A DNA stretch of 31,896 nucleotides from an uncultured Christensenella sp. (lineage in GTDB: Bacteria > Bacillota > Clostridia > Christensenellales > Pumilibacteraceae): the NCBI GenBank assembly GCA_910585955.1, contig CAJUGC010000012.1, forward strand, positions 29,023 to 60,918. Reading direction: 5' to 3'. The notes beneath the pieces were generated by a model, which saw nothing but the letters and a program-made list of their open reading frames with translations, made no database searches and was not told the DNA's origin. A program made the position numbers and the translations under genes. The stretch's first letter is position 1. The number at the start of each line of letters is the position of its first letter. Positions 6,862-14,846 of the stretch are shown piece by piece.

Positions 6862-8592
6862 TCAGCCTTGTACGTTGTACTTATTCGTTTTGTATAGAGC
6901 TTGGAATATCATTGCGCTTAAGGGAATATTTGTGCACAGTATACCGGGAACAAGCAATGTCACAAGATATTCCGAACTGAATGTCAGAGGCATTCCGAGC
7001 ATAAGATTGATTGTATAGACAAGCACCAAAGCTTCGATCATCACTATAAATCTGAATATCATGGAAATTTTGAAACTGAACTTGATCCGTTTCTTTTGAT
7101 TGGGATTCAGCATATTCAAGATAAACGCAACTGCGGGGAATATTAAAGCGCAAATTACCGAAAGCACGAGAAAAAGAATAGAGTGTTTTTGCGCTGTCGA
7201 GCTTCCGAGCGTTACGGCGAGGAATGTAATCGCTATTTCCGGAATCATCACAAGAAACAAAACAAGGTAATGCGATAACATCAATTTATTGGAATAATAG
7301 TAGAAAGTATTTGTATACTCTTTAGACGACGTGTTGCTGTGTTTACGAATTTTAACGCCGTCGCCGAGCTCTTTCAATTCGTTTTCTATTTGCCTTATTT
7401 TATAATCCTGTATTTTATCTTCCGACATTTCCGAAAGCGTAAGTTCGGTACTTTCGGGAAGAGTCGTTTCTTCGCTCGGTTCAATGCGTGTGTCTTCGAT
7501 TTGGGGAGCGAGATTTAAGTCGGCTTGCGAACGAGCGCTCATATTGTCGACTATATTTTTATCTCTGAGTTGCATGAGCATATTTTTATACTCGCGCTTT
7601 ATGACAAGCGAATTTTCGTCGGTGTCACTCGGGATAGTAGTATCGTATCTGTAAAAATCGGGAGCCTTCGGCGGCTCGGGTGCGGGCGGTTGGGATTCGC
7701 TGTCGGAAACCGCAAGCATTTGATCTTCGTCTCGGGTAGAACTTATGGGTGAGGGCGTATACATCGAATTCGATCGAGAGGCGTCGACTCGTTTGATTAT
7801 TTCGTCTGTGTCGTCGTAATCGGTTTCTTCGTCTCCGACGACGGCGCGTGCCGCGGACGATTCCATAAAGCTGTCGTTGAAATATGTATTTGCGTTAAAA
7901 CTTTCGGTAGGGACGTATTCCTCGTTTTTGAGTTTGTCGGTATAACTTCCGTCACGGAGCTGACGCTCGAACATCTCGTTCATTATAGCGGTAGTGTCGA
8001 GATACGGACGATCGGGGATATAGGGTGTTTCCGATTCGGGTTGAACATCCTCTTCGCTATTTTCGATTGGGTCTGCGGAAGAAAAATTCGATTCTTCGTT
8101 TTCAAACTCGTGTGCACTATCCGATTCTTCGCTTGCGTCGTCGGCGGGTTCGTTAGTTTCCGCCGAAATAAATTCCGCGTTGTCCGTAGCATTTTCATTA
8201 CCCGCATTTACGTTTTCTTGGTTTTGCGCTACGGCAGCTACCGAGGCAAAATCAAAATCTTTGTCGGAAATGAGCTTGTCTATTACGGAACGCGAATAAA
8301 CCCACTCGCTTTGATTTTTTATAAAAAGGTCGCGTCCCATATCGGTAAGCGTAAAGTACTTTCTTCTGCCGCCGCTTGATTTGGCGCCCCAATAAGATTT
8401 TATAAATCCTTGTACCTCGAGGCGTTTGAGGCAACTATATAAAGTGGGCTGTTTGATGATATATTGCCCACTGCTTTTTTGCTCGATTTCCTTTATGATA
8501 TCGAAGCCGTATCTGTCGCCGTCGTACAGAGCTTTTAAAATTATGGTATCGATATGACCTCTTATCAGATCGCTATGTATGGTATTGTCCAT
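6862..8592 (-). CDS. PadR-family regulator fused to an acidic linker and a four-helix membrane domain
   Basis: A 576-residue protein. Residues about 8-105 are a PadR winged helix ('GHIDTIILKALYDGDRYGFDI', 'QPTLYSCLKRLEVQGFI', 'GGRRKYFTLTDMG'). Residues about 115-400 are very rich in Asp, Glu, Ser and Pro and look disordered. A short charged segment leads to four membrane helices (about 439-461, 471-494, 509-534, 543-568). Ordinary PadR proteins have about 110-180 residues and are soluble, so this is a membrane-tethered version. A GTG six bases upstream would add two residues, but the ATG at 8592 is better placed after AAAGGCGGTG. Function of the membrane part is unknown: it may sense envelope stress or release the DNA-binding head by proteolysis. 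Confidence 0.85.
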   Translation of the reverse strand: MDNTIHSDLIRGHIDTIILKALYDGDRYGFDIIKEIEQKSSGQYIIKQPTLYSCLKRLEVQGFIKSYWGAKSSGGRRKYFTLTDMGRDLFIKNQSEWVYSRSVIDKLISDKDFDFASVAAVAQNQENVNAGNENATDNAEFISAETNEPADDASEESDSAHEFENEESNFSSADPIENSEEDVQPESETPYIPDRPYLDTTAIMNEMFERQLRDGSYTDKLKNEEYVPTESFNANTYFNDSFMESSAARAVVGDEETDYDDTDEIIKRVDASRSNSMYTPSPISSTRDEDQMLAVSDSESQPPAPEPPKAPDFYRYDTTIPSDTDENSLVIKREYKNMLMQLRDKNIVDNMSARSQADLNLAPQIEDTRIEPSEETTLPESTELTLSEMSEDKIQDYKIRQIENELKELGDGVKIRKHSNTSSKEYTNTFYYYSNKLMLSHYLVLFLVMIPEIAITFLAVTLGSSTAQKHSILFLVLSVICALIFPAVAFILNMLNPNQKKRIKFSFKISMIFRFIVMIEALVLVYTINLMLGMPLTFSSEYLVTLLVPGILCTNIPLSAMIFQALYKTNKYNVQG

Positions 8593-8618
8593 AGACACCG
8601 CCTTTACTCTATGCTTAT

Positions 8619-8647
8619 ATTGTATACTTTAATTTGAGATTTGTCAA
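8619..8647 (-). promoter_or_regulatory. Sigma-A promoter of the PadR-like gene
   Basis: On the minus strand TTGACA (8647-8642) and TACAAT (8624-8619) have a 17-base spacer. The hexamer GTATAC straddles the upstream edge of the -10 box and could be part of an autoregulatory site, but that is weak. Confidence 0.75.
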
Positions 8648-8721
8648 TAAATTAAACCTTTCGGTTATTAAAAAAACGCAGACTAAAGTTTGTATTTTGT
8701 TATCTATCTGGCGGAAAACAA

Positions 8722-8750
8722 TTGATTGTTGTCGAAAAAAGTTGTATAAT
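8722..8750 (+). promoter_or_regulatory. Promoter abutting the thioesterase start codon (leaderless mRNA)
   Basis: TTGATT (8722-8727) and TATAAT (8745-8750) have a 17-base spacer. The -10 ends six bases before the ATG at 8757, so transcription should begin at or within a base or two of the start codon, leaving no room for a ribosome binding site. Confidence 0.7.
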
Positions 8751-8756
8751 TCAGGT

Positions 8757-9518
8757 ATGATAGAATTTGCTAAAAAATATTTGTCTCACAGTTCCGAAAT
8801 TACCGTTGCTCTCGACGAACTCGACTTTCTGGAGAGGCTCAAGCCCGCCGCGGCTCTGCAATATTTTCAAGATCTTGCGACCGTTCATGCCGATGAGATC
8901 GGAATCGGTTTCGAAGAGATGTCTGCACGAAATATGTTATGGGTTCTCAGTAAATTGAGCGTAAAATATTATCGTTCCCCCAAAGTCGGCGAGAAAATAA
9001 CGGTTACGACTTTTCCGCGTAAGCCGAGCATGGCGTACGCTCTTCGAGATTATTACGTTACGGATAAAGACGAAAATGTGATTATGAGCGGTTCTTCAAA
9101 GTGGCTTGTGATCGATAAAGACAATCATATGATAAGACGATGCAGTCCGCTTTTTTCATATTCGGACGAGGTTTATTTTCCGAACGATCCGTTTGAAAAT
9201 GCGAACAAAACCGTTTCGGACGCGAGAGATACCGAAATGCGATTGGCTATGTCGGATATGGTTCGTTTGACCGATATTGACAGAAACAGGCATATGAACA
9301 ATGCGAGATACGGAGATATGCTACTGAATGTTTTTACGCCGGAATATCTGAAAACACATGAAATAGAAAGGTTTGATTTGAATTTCTTGAACGAATTGAA
9401 ATTCGGCGATAAGTACGACGTCTATTGCGTTACAGACGATTCTTTTGCCGAAATTCGTGCCGAACGCGGCGGAGAGTCTATGTTTCGAGCCGAAATCAAG
9501 TGGAAAACAAATGCTTGA
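8757..9518 (+). CDS. Acyl-ACP thioesterase
   Basis: A 253-residue double hot-dog protein that releases fatty acids from acyl carrier protein in the cytoplasm. The first hot-dog starts 'VALDELDFLERLKPAAALQYFQDLATVHADEIG'. The second has the catalytic pattern D-x-N-x-H in 'DIDRNRHMNN' (D175, N177, H179), as in plant Fat and bacterial family members. The frame stays open upstream to a TTG at 8634, but those 41 residues have no family character and cross the promoter, so ATG 8757 is chosen. There is no ribosome binding site, consistent with a leaderless message. Its stop lies inside the next gene (8-base overlap). Confidence 0.88.
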   Translation: MIEFAKKYLSHSSEITVALDELDFLERLKPAAALQYFQDLATVHADEIGIGFEEMSARNMLWVLSKLSVKYYRSPKVGEKITVTTFPRKPSMAYALRDYYVTDKDENVIMSGSSKWLVIDKDNHMIRRCSPLFSYSDEVYFPNDPFENANKTVSDARDTEMRLAMSDMVRLTDIDRNRHMNNARYGDMLLNVFTPEYLKTHEIERFDLNFLNELKFGDKYDVYCVTDDSFAEIRAERGGESMFRAEIKWKTNA

Positions 9519-10173
9519 GTATGAGCTTGTAAGGTCGTCGAGAAAGACTATAGGTATTTCCGTTGCGGACGGTAAAGTCGTAGTTAAAGCGCCGAAAAAT
9601 GTTTCCAAACGAAACATCGACTTGTTTGTTTTTAAAAGTTTGGATTGGATAGAAAAAAAGCTTGCGATAAGCGAGCAAAACAAAAAACGATTTGCGGACT
9701 TTATCGAATACAAAAAGTTCTTATACAGAGGAAGATCTCTTGAAAAGTGTGAGGCAAAAACGAATCGAATAGTAATTTCCAATGAAGCGATTTTTATTCC
9801 TTCGGGCAATGATATGGAAAGTTTCAAGCCGAAAATCATTAAGGAGTATAGGCGACAGGCTGCGGAGTTTTTATCCGAACGGCTTGAAGTATTGTCAAAA
9901 TTTACAGGCATGACTTACGAAAAATTCGCCCTTACGAATGCACGGTCGAAATGGGGAAGCTGTTCGTCGTCTCGGCAAATACGGCTGAATTGGAGACTCA
10001 TTATGTTGCCCGACGGTTTAAGCGACTATGTCGTTATTCACGAATTATGTCACACAAAGCATATGAATCACTCGGCAGAATTTTGGACTTGTGTCGAATA
10101 CTTTGTGCCCGATTATAAAAAAAGAAGAAAATTGTTAAAAGAATACTCTGCGATTATGGACGTACTGAGATGA
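9511..10173 (+). CDS. YgjP-like (DUF45/M48-related) zinc metallopeptidase
   Basis: A 220-residue protein with HExxH at 177-181 in 'VIHELCHTKHMNHSAEFW', the next zinc ligand probably H187, and the family block 'NARSKWGSCSSSRQIRLNWRLIMLP' (about 143-167). These mark the YgjP/SprT-like group of cytoplasmic or peripheral metalloproteases with poorly known substrates. ATG at 9511 is chosen over an in-frame upstream ATG at 9445 because it gives the normal 8-base overlap with the thioesterase stop and the family N-terminus starts there. Its stop overlaps the next start by 4 bases. Confidence 0.9.
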   Translation: MLEYELVRSSRKTIGISVADGKVVVKAPKNVSKRNIDLFVFKSLDWIEKKLAISEQNKKRFADFIEYKKFLYRGRSLEKCEAKTNRIVISNEAIFIPSGNDMESFKPKIIKEYRRQAAEFLSERLEVLSKFTGMTYEKFALTNARSKWGSCSSSRQIRLNWRLIMLPDGLSDYVVIHELCHTKHMNHSAEFWTCVEYFVPDYKKRRKLLKEYSAIMDVLR

Positions 10174-11441
10174 GACGATTGGGTTATATCTGTTTATTGA
10201 TAATATTGTCTCTATGCTTTGCCGGATGCAATGCGTATTTTTCATTGTATGCGGAAATCCCCGACTATGAAAAAGTGATAGAAGGAGTTTCTTCTTTGCC
10301 TGAGAAAGGAGAGAGCAAACCGCCAGAAGCAGATGACCCTAATGTCGGAGAAGAGCCTGGTGATCCCATGATTCCCGTTGATTTGCCTGTTATAGATGGA
10401 TACAAACTCATAACGGAACAAGGCTTTGAAACAGTGTCAAGCTTCGGAAACAATTCATATTCTTCTGTCGAAATAGACGGTGAAAGATTTTTAGTCGATA
10501 AAGCGGGAAAAGTTTGTCCTTCTCCAAGCGACCTGACAAGACTTATTTATGACAAATATATTTTCGAAGAGCACGGATATAAGGGCGTCAAGAACTTATA
10601 CGGAAAAGTTTTGATAGAAGCAAGCTATGGAAAAATAGATATTTGCGGAAAAACCGTACTTGCATCGAACTCCGAAATAGCGCGAGTATTCGATACGTCA
10701 ATGACTGACGCCGCAGGAAACGTAATGCTTGTTTGCGAAACGTCGCGTTCGCGTTTTTCGTCTTTGTCGCTGTATGCAGAAGATCTCGTTGCTATGGACG
10801 GAATTATTTGCGGACTGAATTTGCGTCCGAGAACGTACGATAATTTTGAAGTTATCGGCGAAATCGACGGATTTGCCGTAGTTGTGGATAAAACGGGGCT
10901 GTTCGGTTATTACGATACCGTTAAAAGAAGATTGAACGTGCGCCCCAAATACGTTTCTGCTTCTTTGTTTTTAAACGGATATGCTACGGTAGCCGAAACC
11001 TTCGGCGGTGAAACGATGGTCATAGATACGGAAGGTAAGGAGGTTCTTCGCGTCGATGGAAGGACCTATGGATTTTACGACGGTTATATGTGTATTGAAG
11101 ATGAGACGGGCTTCCTTAAAGTGTTTGATTCGGAGTTCAATGATACTCGACTAAGATTTACCGATGTGCAAGGTAAGCGTGTATATAACGGTTATATAAT
11201 CGATTCGGAAAAAGGAAAGCTTTATTCCGTATTGAAACGCGAATATGTGAGTTCGACTTTTTCTGATATAATTCCGTCAAAAGGCGGATTTATACTTAAA
11301 ACCGGCGGGCGTGCCGAACTTATTGATTTCGATATGAATTTATTATGCGAAGCCGATGATATACTTGCCGACGGAGATATGCTTTGTATACAAAAGAACG
11401 GGCGATACTATTTTTACTCCGATAAAGAAATAGTTATTTAA
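10170..11441 (+). CDS. WG-repeat-like lipoprotein
   Basis: A 423-residue exported lipoprotein. The signal peptide is 'MRRLGYICLLIILSLCFAGC' with the lipobox ending at C20. A low-complexity acidic, Pro-rich spacer follows (about 35-70). The rest is repeated beta-strand units such as 'GLFGYYDTVKRRLNVRPKY', 'ETMVIDTEGKEVLRV' and 'GKLYSVLKREYVSSTFSDI', which resemble WG/KWG beta-propeller repeats. It would sit on the outer face of the membrane. Function is unknown. It is the last gene of an operon with thioesterase and metallopeptidase, joined by a 4-base ATGA overlap. No terminator is seen before rex. Confidence 0.8.
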   Translation: MRRLGYICLLIILSLCFAGCNAYFSLYAEIPDYEKVIEGVSSLPEKGESKPPEADDPNVGEEPGDPMIPVDLPVIDGYKLITEQGFETVSSFGNNSYSSVEIDGERFLVDKAGKVCPSPSDLTRLIYDKYIFEEHGYKGVKNLYGKVLIEASYGKIDICGKTVLASNSEIARVFDTSMTDAAGNVMLVCETSRSRFSSLSLYAEDLVAMDGIICGLNLRPRTYDNFEVIGEIDGFAVVVDKTGLFGYYDTVKRRLNVRPKYVSASLFLNGYATVAETFGGETMVIDTEGKEVLRVDGRTYGFYDGYMCIEDETGFLKVFDSEFNDTRLRFTDVQGKRVYNGYIIDSEKGKLYSVLKREYVSSTFSDIIPSKGGFILKTGGRAELIDFDMNLLCEADDILADGDMLCIQKNGRYYFYSDKEIVI

Positions 11442-11455
11442 TATATGTAATTTGC

Positions 11456-11484
11456 TTGACAACGCTCTTAAAACAAGATAAAAT
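11456..11484 (+). promoter_or_regulatory. Sigma-A promoter of rex-adhE
   Basis: TTGACA (11456-11461) and TAAAAT (11479-11484) are separated by 17 bases, in the gap between the lipoprotein and rex. Predicted start about 11491. Confidence 0.82.
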
Positions 11485-11487
11485 AAT

Positions 11488-11507
11488 ATCGATACTTGTG
11501 TATCGAT
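11488..11507 (+). promoter_or_regulatory. Inverted repeat at the rex transcription start (operator or 5' hairpin)
   Basis: Perfect arms ATCGATAC (11488-11495) and GTATCGAT (11500-11507) flank TTGT. The repeat covers the predicted +1 and ends just before the ribosome binding site GAGG (11512-11515). It does not match the usual Rex box (TTGTGA-N6-TCACAA or TTGTTAA-N4-TTAACAA). It could be the site of this divergent Rex, or a stabilising hairpin at the mRNA 5' end. Confidence 0.55.
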
Positions 11508-11519
11508 TGGCGAGGTGCT

Positions 11520-12179
11520 ATGATAGAATGCAATGAGGACGTCAAGGCGTCTAAAGCAACAATATCACGATTACCGATTTATCTTCGTTGTTTGAGAAAA
11601 AGTCTCGAAGCAGGCGAGGAGAATGTTTCGTCTACCCGTCTTGCCGAATATTTGAAGCTTAATCCCGTGCAAGTGCGCAAAGATCTTGCATTGGTGAGTC
11701 CAAAGTCTGGGAAGCCTAAGTTGGGCTTCGCAACGCGCGAGCTGATCGAAGCCATAGAGGATGTACTCGGTTGCAATAACACAAACGATGCGCTTTTGGT
11801 CGGAGCGGGCGGACTGGGAAGCACGCTTCTTGCTTACGACGGATTTAAGAATTACGGCCTCAATATCGTTGCGGCATTCGACGTCAATCCCGAACTTGCG
11901 GGAAGCGAGATAAACGGCATAAAAGTTTTTCCTATAGAAAAACTTGCAGGCATTGCCGAGCGTTTGAATGTCAAAATGGGTATCATAACCGTCCCCGCAT
12001 CTTCTGCGCAAGATATTGCGGACAAACTTGTGGAAAGCGGAATACTCGCTATATGGAGTTTTGCTCCCACGCGTCTTGATTTACCGGAAAATATTGCCGT
12101 TAAGTATGAGGATTTGGCGGCGTCGTTGGCTGTTCTGTCGAGCAAGCTGAAAGACGCAGTCAATCCGAGCTGTACTTAG
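11520..12179 (+). CDS. rex: Redox-sensing transcriptional repressor Rex (divergent)
   Basis: A 219-residue protein: winged helix (about 12-80, including 'ISRLPIYLRCLRKSLEAGEENVSSTRLAEYLKLNPVQVRKDLA') and a Rossmann NAD(H) domain with GAGGLGS (95-101), 'AFDVNPELAGSEING' and 'GIITVPASSAQDIADKLVESGILAIWSFAPT'. Rex lifts repression of fermentation genes when NADH/NAD+ rises; adhE directly downstream is a classic target. Odd: the wing, normally FGxFGxxGxGY, reads SPKSGKPKLGF, so DNA recognition may differ. ATG 11520 follows GCGAGGTG; an upstream in-frame TTG (11496) lies within the inverted repeat and is rejected. The gap to adhE is 44 bases. Confidence 0.92.
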   Translation: MIECNEDVKASKATISRLPIYLRCLRKSLEAGEENVSSTRLAEYLKLNPVQVRKDLALVSPKSGKPKLGFATRELIEAIEDVLGCNNTNDALLVGAGGLGSTLLAYDGFKNYGLNIVAAFDVNPELAGSEINGIKVFPIEKLAGIAERLNVKMGIITVPASSAQDIADKLVESGILAIWSFAPTRLDLPENIAVKYEDLAASLAVLSSKLKDAVNPSCT

Positions 12180-12223
12180 CGGCTTATTTTAAATCGTATT
12201 AAATTTTTTAAGGAGATATTTAC

Positions 12224-14833
12224 ATGGACAACAAAACTGCAACGACGTTTGTGGACACTGTCGAAGCCCTCGAAGAAAGGCTTAAGCAGATCAGAATTGC
12301 GCAGCAGAAATTCGCTACTTACACGCAAGAGCAAGTAGACAAGATTTTCTTCGCTGCGGCTGTCGCCGCAAATAAGCAAAGAGTGTCTCTTGCAAAGATG
12401 GCGGTCGCAGAGACCGGCATGGGTGTAGTCGAGGATAAAGTGATTAAAAACCACTATGCCGCAGAGTATATCTATAATTGCTATAAAGACACTAAGACTT
12501 GCGGCGTCATAGAAGAGGACGCTGCGTTCGGTATCAAAAAGATAGCCGAGCCCATAGGCGTTATCGCGGCTGTCATACCTACGACAAATCCTACTTCTAC
12601 GGCTATTTTCAAGACGCTTATAGCATTAAAAACGCGTAATGCTATAATCATAAGCCCTCATCCGAGAGCGAAGAATTGCACCATAGAAGCGGCAAAAATA
12701 GTGCTGGAGGCGGCGGTCGCCGCAGGCGCTCCGGAAGGAATTATAGGGTGGATAGACGTGCCTGCGCTCGATCTTACAAATACGCTTATGAAAAGCGCGG
12801 ATATAATCCTTGCTACGGGCGGTCCCGGTATGGTCAAAGCTGCGTATTCGTCTGGTAAGCCGGCTCTCGGCGTCGGTGCAGGCAATACGCCCGCAATAAT
12901 CGACGACAGCGCGGATTTAAAGGTTGCGGTAAACTCCGTAATTCATTCCAAGACGTTCGACAACGGTATGATCTGTGCGAGCGAACAGTCGGTTATCGTA
13001 CTCGAAAAAGTTTATAATCAGGTCAAAAAAGAATTTAAGGAAAGAGGATGTTATATCCTTAATCCCGAAGAGCTTGATAAGGTCAGAAGCACGATTATAA
13101 TCAACGGCGCATTGAACGCAAAGATAGTCGGACAAAGCGCGTACAGAATAGCCGAGCTTTCCGGTGTAAAAGTTCCCGAGTCGGCAAAGATTCTTATCGG
13201 AGAAGTGACAAGCGTAAGTCTCGAAGAAGAATTTGCGCACGAGAAACTTTCTCCCGTTCTTGCGATGTATAAGGCGACGAATTTCGAAGATGCGGTATGC
13301 AAAGCCGAACAGCTTGTTGCGGACGGCGGATACGGACATACGTCTTCATTATATATAAATCTACTGACGGGAAAAGAAAAGATTGCGGAATTCCAAAGCA
13401 GAATGAAGACTTGCCGCGTGCTTCTTAATACTCCTTCGTCGCAGGGCGGCATAGGCGACTTGTACAATTTCAAACTTACGCCTTCGCTTACGCTCGGTTG
13501 CGGCTCTTGGGGCGGAAATTCGGTTTCCGAAAATGTTGGCGTAAAACATCTTATAAACATAAAAACTGTTGCCGAGAGGAGAGAAAATATGTTGTGGCTC
13601 AGATTGCCTCAAAAAGTATATCACAAGAAGGGATGCTTGCCTGTTGCTCTTGACGAACTCAAGAATGTTATGGGTAAGAAAAAGGTGTTTATCGTAACAG
13701 ACGATTTCCTTTATAAGAACGGCTATACGAAGCCGATTACCGACAAGCTCGACGAAATGGGAATAATGCATACGACATTCTACAACGTGGCGCCCGATCC
13801 CACGCTTGCCTGCGCTAAAGAGGGAACGGCTGCAATGAATGCTTTCGGTCCGGATTGCATAATCGCACTCGGCGGCGGTTCGGCGATGGATGCCGCGAAG
13901 ATAATGTGGGTGCTTTACGAACATCCCGAGGCGGATTTCCTCGATATGGCAATGCGCTTTATAGATATTCGCAAACGCGTCTATACATTCCCGAAAATGG
14001 GCGAAAAGGCTTATTTTATCGCTGTTCCGACTTCCGCCGGCACGGGTAGCGAAGTTACGCCATTTGCCGTTATTACGGACGAGAGTACCGGTATAAAGTA
14101 CCCTCTTGCGGATTACGAGCTGTTGCCTAATATGGCTATAATCGACGCGGATCTCATGATGAATATGCCCAAAGGACTTACGAGCGCTACGGGTATCGAC
14201 GCTATGACGCACGCTCTCGAAGCATATGTTTCCATGCTTGCAACGCCGTATACCGACGGTCAGGCTCTTGTCGCTCTGAAAAATATATTTACCTATCTTC
14301 CGAGAGCATACGACAACGGTCCTAACGACGCGGAGGCAAGGGAGCGTATGGCGGACGCTTCCACTATGGCGGGTATTGCGTTTGCAAATGCTTTCCTCGG
14401 TGTATGTCACTCTATGGCTCATAAGCTCGGTGCATTCCATCATTTGCCTCATGGTGTGGCAAATGCGCTTTTGATAAGCGAAGTAATCAAGTTCAACTCT
14501 TCCGAAGCGCCTGCAAAGATGGGCACGTTCCCGCAGTACGCTTATCCGAGCACCATGCACAGATATGCCGAGATAGCCGATTTCCTCGGGCTTACGGGCA
14601 AGAACGATAAAGAGAAGGTCGAAAATCTTGTAAAAGCCATAGAAGATCTCAAGTCGAAAGTCGGTATCAAAAAGACTATCAAGGATTACGGTGTGGACGA
14701 AAAAGTATTCCTCGATAAACTCGACGAGATGACCGAGCAGGCGTTCGACGACCAGTGTACCGGTGCAAACCCCAGATACCCGCTTATGAAAGAAATCAAG
14801 CAAATGTATCTTAACGCTTATTACGGAAAATAA
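12224..14833 (+). CDS. adhE: Bifunctional acetaldehyde-CoA/alcohol dehydrogenase
   Basis: An 869-residue protein, full length for AdhE. The N-terminal half is a CoA-acylating aldehyde dehydrogenase with catalytic C251 in 'FDNGMICASEQSV' and the nucleotide-site loop 'GVGAGNTPAIID' (about 216-227). The C-terminal half, from about 455, is an iron-type alcohol dehydrogenase with 'IIALGGGSAMDAAK', metal ligands D-x3-H in 'GIDAMTHALEAY', and two more His in 'GVCHSMAHKLGAFHHLPHGVAN'. It converts acetyl-CoA to ethanol with two NADH and forms spirosomes in other bacteria. AAGGAGAT precedes the ATG. Codon use is more biased than in neighbours (many AAG, CTT, GAC), which suggests high expression. Probably NADH-controlled via the co-transcribed Rex. 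Confidence 0.97.
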   Translation: MDNKTATTFVDTVEALEERLKQIRIAQQKFATYTQEQVDKIFFAAAVAANKQRVSLAKMAVAETGMGVVEDKVIKNHYAAEYIYNCYKDTKTCGVIEEDAAFGIKKIAEPIGVIAAVIPTTNPTSTAIFKTLIALKTRNAIIISPHPRAKNCTIEAAKIVLEAAVAAGAPEGIIGWIDVPALDLTNTLMKSADIILATGGPGMVKAAYSSGKPALGVGAGNTPAIIDDSADLKVAVNSVIHSKTFDNGMICASEQSVIVLEKVYNQVKKEFKERGCYILNPEELDKVRSTIIINGALNAKIVGQSAYRIAELSGVKVPESAKILIGEVTSVSLEEEFAHEKLSPVLAMYKATNFEDAVCKAEQLVADGGYGHTSSLYINLLTGKEKIAEFQSRMKTCRVLLNTPSSQGGIGDLYNFKLTPSLTLGCGSWGGNSVSENVGVKHLINIKTVAERRENMLWLRLPQKVYHKKGCLPVALDELKNVMGKKKVFIVTDDFLYKNGYTKPITDKLDEMGIMHTTFYNVAPDPTLACAKEGTAAMNAFGPDCIIALGGGSAMDAAKIMWVLYEHPEADFLDMAMRFIDIRKRVYTFPKMGEKAYFIAVPTSAGTGSEVTPFAVITDESTGIKYPLADYELLPNMAIIDADLMMNMPKGLTSATGIDAMTHALEAYVSMLATPYTDGQALVALKNIFTYLPRAYDNGPNDAEARERMADASTMAGIAFANAFLGVCHSMAHKLGAFHHLPHGVANALLISEVIKFNSSEAPAKMGTFPQYAYPSTMHRYAEIADFLGLTGKNDKEKVENLVKAIEDLKSKVGIKKTIKDYGVDEKVFLDKLDEMTEQAFDDQCTGANPRYPLMKEIKQMYLNAYYGK

Positions 14834-14846
14834 GGAGGATTTCGAT

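Noticed and set aside
8634..8756. Upstream extension of the thioesterase frame from a TTG
   Set aside because: The 41 extra residues have no family similarity, no ribosome binding site, and span the promoter boxes.
12188..12203. TTTAA-N6-TTAAA repeat before adhE as a Rex box
   Set aside because: It lacks the G/C positions and the N4 spacing of the clostridial box, and lies in an AT-rich stretch where it could be chance.
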